From the NCBI RefSeq assembly GCF_022049065.2, contig NZ_CP095746.1, positions 124,001-188,000 on the forward strand: a stretch of 64,000 bases of DNA. Reading direction: 5' to 3'. Source of the stretch: Niallia sp. Man26. GTDB lineage: Bacteria > Bacillota > Bacilli > Bacillales > Cytobacillaceae. Shown here piece after piece: positions 63,029 to 64,000 of this stretch; the stretch's first letter is position 1; every line of letters starts with the position of its first letter. The notes beneath the pieces are model-generated. The model made no database searches. It was not told where the DNA came from and worked only from the letters and a program-made list of their open reading frames with translations. The position numbers and the translations under genes were made by a program.

Positions 63029-64000
63029 TTAAACAGTTTTTTCTTCTCTATTTACAGTTTCTCCTTGTATTAAATATTTCAATAATGGAGGAGCAAACAA
63101 AGTTGTTGCAATTATAACGACTACTATTGCAGTGAAGTATTCAGGTAACAAAAGGGATTCTTGCAAACCAGTAGCCGCAATGATTAGTGCTACTTCTCCT
63201 CGAGAAACCATCCCAGCTCCGATAATAAGAGAAGAACGATTTTTAAATCCAGTTAACTTTGCTCCAATAGCCCCACCTACAAGTTTTGTAAGGATAGCAA
63301 CAATTACTAGGGCTACAATGAATCCAATTTGGCTTTCTATACCACTAAATGAAACATTTAAACCGATACTTACAAAGAAGACGGGGACAAATACAGCATA
63401 TGCTATAGGCTCCACCTTACTCTCGACGGTGTGCTTATAGTTTGTTTGAGAAATAGCTATGCCAGCTGCGAATGCTCCAATAATTCCTGCCATTCCAAGA
63501 ATATCCGCAAAATATGCAAAGGCGAAACAAATGACAAGGGCAATGGATACCACAGGTTCTGTAACTTTTAATTTAGAGAGTATTTTTAACATTTTGGGAA
63601 CTAGGAAAGCTCCTGCAAGTAATACACCAATAAAAAAGATGACTTTTTTACCTATTAGAAGTCCAATCGATACTTCAACTCCAGTTCCAAGAAAACTAGT
63701 CATGACAGCTAAGAGCACGACAACCAGAACGTCGTCTACAACTGCAGCACCTAATATTGTGCTCCCCTCAGGGGAATTGAGTTTATTCATATCCTTTAAC
63801 ACTTGGACAGTAATACTTACAGATGTTGCACATAGTAGTATTCCGATAAACAGGGAGTATGTTGTATTTAATCTAAAGAGTTCTCCAATACCAAATCCTC
63901 CGATAAAAGGAAGGATGATGCCAATTATAGCAACCGCAAAAGCAGCTTTCCAATTTTTCTTAAGTTGGTCTAGATCTGTCTCCAAACCGGCTAAGAACAT
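63029..64000 (-). CDS. CPA2-family cation:proton antiporter, 5' end cut by window edge
   Basis: At least 323 residues of a monovalent cation:proton antiporter (NapA/KefB-like). The frame is open to the right edge, and the Met at 64000 is internal (MFLAGLETDLDQL is a helix found well inside the family). The ion-binding double Asp is in LGAAVVDDVLVVVLL; GMAGIIGAFAAGIAIS and GAGMVSRGEVALIIAATG are also typical. No TrkA-N regulatory domain follows the membrane part; the protein ends GETVNREEKTV. Probably Na+/H+ or K+/H+ exchange. Confidence 0.92.
   Translation of the reverse strand: MFLAGLETDLDQLKKNWKAAFAVAIIGIILPFIGGFGIGELFRLNTTYSLFIGILLCATSVSITVQVLKDMNKLNSPEGSTILGAAVVDDVLVVVLLAVMTSFLGTGVEVSIGLLIGKKVIFFIGVLLAGAFLVPKMLKILSKLKVTEPVVSIALVICFAFAYFADILGMAGIIGAFAAGIAISQTNYKHTVESKVEPIAYAVFVPVFFVSIGLNVSFSGIESQIGFIVALVIVAILTKLVGGAIGAKLTGFKNRSSLIIGAGMVSRGEVALIIAATGLQESLLLPEYFTAIVVVIIATTLFAPPLLKYLIQGETVNREEKTV

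Overview
The window is AT-rich DNA from a Gram-positive bacterium, most likely a member of the Bacillaceae. The evidence is strong AGGAGG-type ribosome sites, frequent TTG and GTG starts, Bacillus-type families (YwmB, YIEGIA, YvpB-like C39 peptidases, DUF1405, QoxABCD, CydABCD, LtaS) and U-rich intrinsic terminators. No rRNA or tRNA genes were seen. Both edges cut through genes: a multicopper oxidase on the left and a CPA2 cation:proton antiporter on the right.

Layout. 1-5.7 kb is a probable copper/envelope module: multicopper oxidase, DUF1405 membrane protein, an extra Lgt, and a convergent kinase-regulator-TVP38 operon. 6-12 kb holds an M23 peptidase, a split DUF2933 miniprotein, a double AbrB-type regulator, a C39 peptidase and several dead genes (resolvase, SleB/CwlJ-like hydrolase, membrane protein, acetyltransferase, IS3 element). 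12-23 kb holds a methyltransferase-like protein, czcO and czcD behind CzrA-type operators, an ArsR regulator beside a dead ltaS copy, a second CDF exporter, a YwmB-family protein, an NhaC antiporter and a ZIP transporter. 24.5-30.3 kb is cydABCD. 31-33.4 kb is the second ArsR copy with an intact ltaS. 33.7-37.5 kb is qoxABCD, followed by an IS3-family element with a broken orfB. 39-40.5 kb holds the YIEGIA pair and a 54-residue orphan. 40.8-51.8 kb is the main metal-efflux block: P1B-4 ATPase, czrA, cadA with a His-rich linker, a second C39 peptidase, copC-copD, a CmtR-like regulator and a P1B ATPase with nine Cys-Cys pairs at its N-terminus. 52-58.5 kb holds an unrecognised protein, an Xre-ImmA/PIN-like pair and dead genes (ROK, transposition ATPase, arsB, CoA-disulfide reductase). 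58.6-59.5 kb is a tandem crcB pair under a fluoride riboswitch. The end holds a decayed region, an IS110-family element with a long structured non-coding flank, a small unknown gene and the antiporter.

How it works together. The living genes mostly handle metals and ions (Zn/Cd/Co, Fe or Co, Cu, fluoride, Na+/H+) and supply two quinol oxidases. The clearest regulatory circuit is CzrA: the encoded protein keeps the Zn-site residues D95, H97, H108 and H111, and the same operator, TATATGA-N8-TCATATA, sits at the promoters of czcO, czcD and cadA. A second circuit pairs a CmtR-like repressor with its own operator, CATATTA-N8-TAATATG, and the Cys-Cys ATPase.

History. The region has been reshaped by duplication, insertion and decay. 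A czcD-arsR-ltaS block is present twice: the first copy keeps czcD but has a dead ltaS, and the second keeps ltaS but has only a scrap of czcD. Many dead genes carry Trp codons turned into stops, which fits AT-biased decay.
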